Shown here piece after piece: positions 4,698-5,093 of a DNA stretch of 5,093 nucleotides (within the stretch, counting starts at the first letter, position 1; each line of letters opens with the position of its first letter). The DNA comes from Syntrophomonadaceae bacterium. GTDB lineage: Bacteria > Bacillota > Dethiobacteria > DTU022. The position numbers and the translations under genes are program-made. The notes beneath the pieces are model-generated. The model made no database searches. It had not been told where the DNA came from and was given only the letters and a program-made list of their open reading frames with translations. The stretch spans positions 1 to 5,093 of the forward strand of contig SKPU01000181.1 of the NCBI GenBank assembly GCA_007119335.1, in the 5' to 3' direction.

Positions 4698-5093
4698 ATC
4701 GCCGGAAGGAAGCACTTCATTCATGCTCCCGCTGCGGAACCCTTCCAGGTCCAGTGTTATATATGAAAAACCCTGGTTTTTGAGTTTTTGCAGGATTATT
4801 TCCGCGGCATCCAGCAGGCGGGACATATCTTCCCTGGGGACCTCTATTCGGGCCACTCTGCCGTGATGTCTTACCCTTACCTGGCTAAAGTTCAATTCCT
4901 TTAAGTTCTTTTCTGCTTCCCTGATCTGTTTCAGCTGGTCGGTGGTTATGCGGGTCCCGTAAGGAATTCGCGAAGAAAGGCAGGCCATGGAGGGCTTTTC
5001 CGCTGTCGGCAGTCCAAACAACCGGGAAAGCTCACGAATATCTGCCTTTGTCAGCCCTGCTTCTTGGAACGGGCTACGTACCTTTAGCTCCAG
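4683..5093 (-). CDS. larE: ATP-dependent sacrificial sulfur transferase LarE, C-terminal half (5' end beyond window)
   Basis: LarE adenylates and sulfurates pyridinium-3,5-biscarboxylic acid mononucleotide in synthesis of the nickel-pincer cofactor used by lactate racemase and related enzymes; it is cytoplasmic. The visible 136 residues, read from 5093 without an internal start, are the C-terminal half of a protein usually near 270 residues. They show SPFQEAGLTKADIRELSR (7-24), KPSMACLSSRIPYG (33-46), the AE of REAEKNL (58-64) and QVRVRHHGRVARIEV (71-85). Cys38 in ACLSSR (codon 4980-4982) corresponds to the Cys that donates its sulfur in the Lactobacillus plantarum enzyme; Arg73 and Arg75 match the phosphate-binding arginines. 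It is the only Cys in the visible part, which favours the sacrificial type over the three-Cys iron-sulfur type. The PP-loop ATPase motif lies outside the window. The stop is at 4683-4685, 6 bases from the converging methyltransferase stop. Confidence 0.93.
   Translation of the reverse strand: MELKVRSPFQEAGLTKADIRELSRLFGLPTAEKPSMACLSSRIPYGTRITTDQLKQIREAEKNLKELNFSQVRVRHHGRVARIEVPREDMSRLLDAAEIILQKLKNQGFSYITLDLEGFRSGSMNEVLPSGDKKQQ

Overview
The window looks like chromosomal DNA from a low-to-moderate GC Firmicute, most likely a clostridial or Peptococcaceae-type lineage. The signs are a tmRNA with a B. subtilis-like arrangement after the tag, purine-rich Shine-Dalgarno sites, GTG and TTG starts alongside ATG, A/T-rich intergenic spacers, and a larE gene. 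The lineage call is an inference from style; no marker here fixes a genus.

Layout. Positions 1-236 hold the 3' part of ssrA (tmRNA), beginning at or inside the stop codon of the tag reading frame and ending at its encoded CCA. An intrinsic terminator follows at 250-288. About 290 bases without a convincing gene come next; they hold an inverted repeat (448-490) in front of a large gene. Three plus-strand genes then run in tandem: a 775-residue membrane protein with a spermidine-synthase-like core (582-2909), a divergent member of the prolipoprotein diacylglyceryl transferase (Lgt) family (3075-3812), and a UbiE/METTL7-like SAM methyltransferase (4035-4676). The spacers are 165 and 222 bases, each with palindromes and a short possible reading frame, so the three genes need not form one operon. 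The 3' half of larE lies on the minus strand (4683-5093, cut by the window end), converging on the methyltransferase with 6 bases between the genes.

How the genes may relate. tmRNA (ribosome rescue) and LarE (sulfur insertion into the nickel-pincer cofactor) are ordinary housekeeping or accessory functions, unrelated to the middle block. The middle block is the interesting part. It has two polytopic membrane proteins whose folds are recognisable but whose textbook catalytic motifs are changed: the aminopropyltransferase-like protein lacks the active-site Asp pair, and the Lgt-like protein lacks the RxGNFxNGE segment and the SFHGG His. A methyltransferase of a type often acting on lipids or membrane-associated small molecules follows. 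A shared role in modifying a membrane lipid or lipoprotein is a hypothesis only.

No CRISPR array, insertion sequence, integrase or second copy of the tmRNA 3' end (attachment site) is visible.
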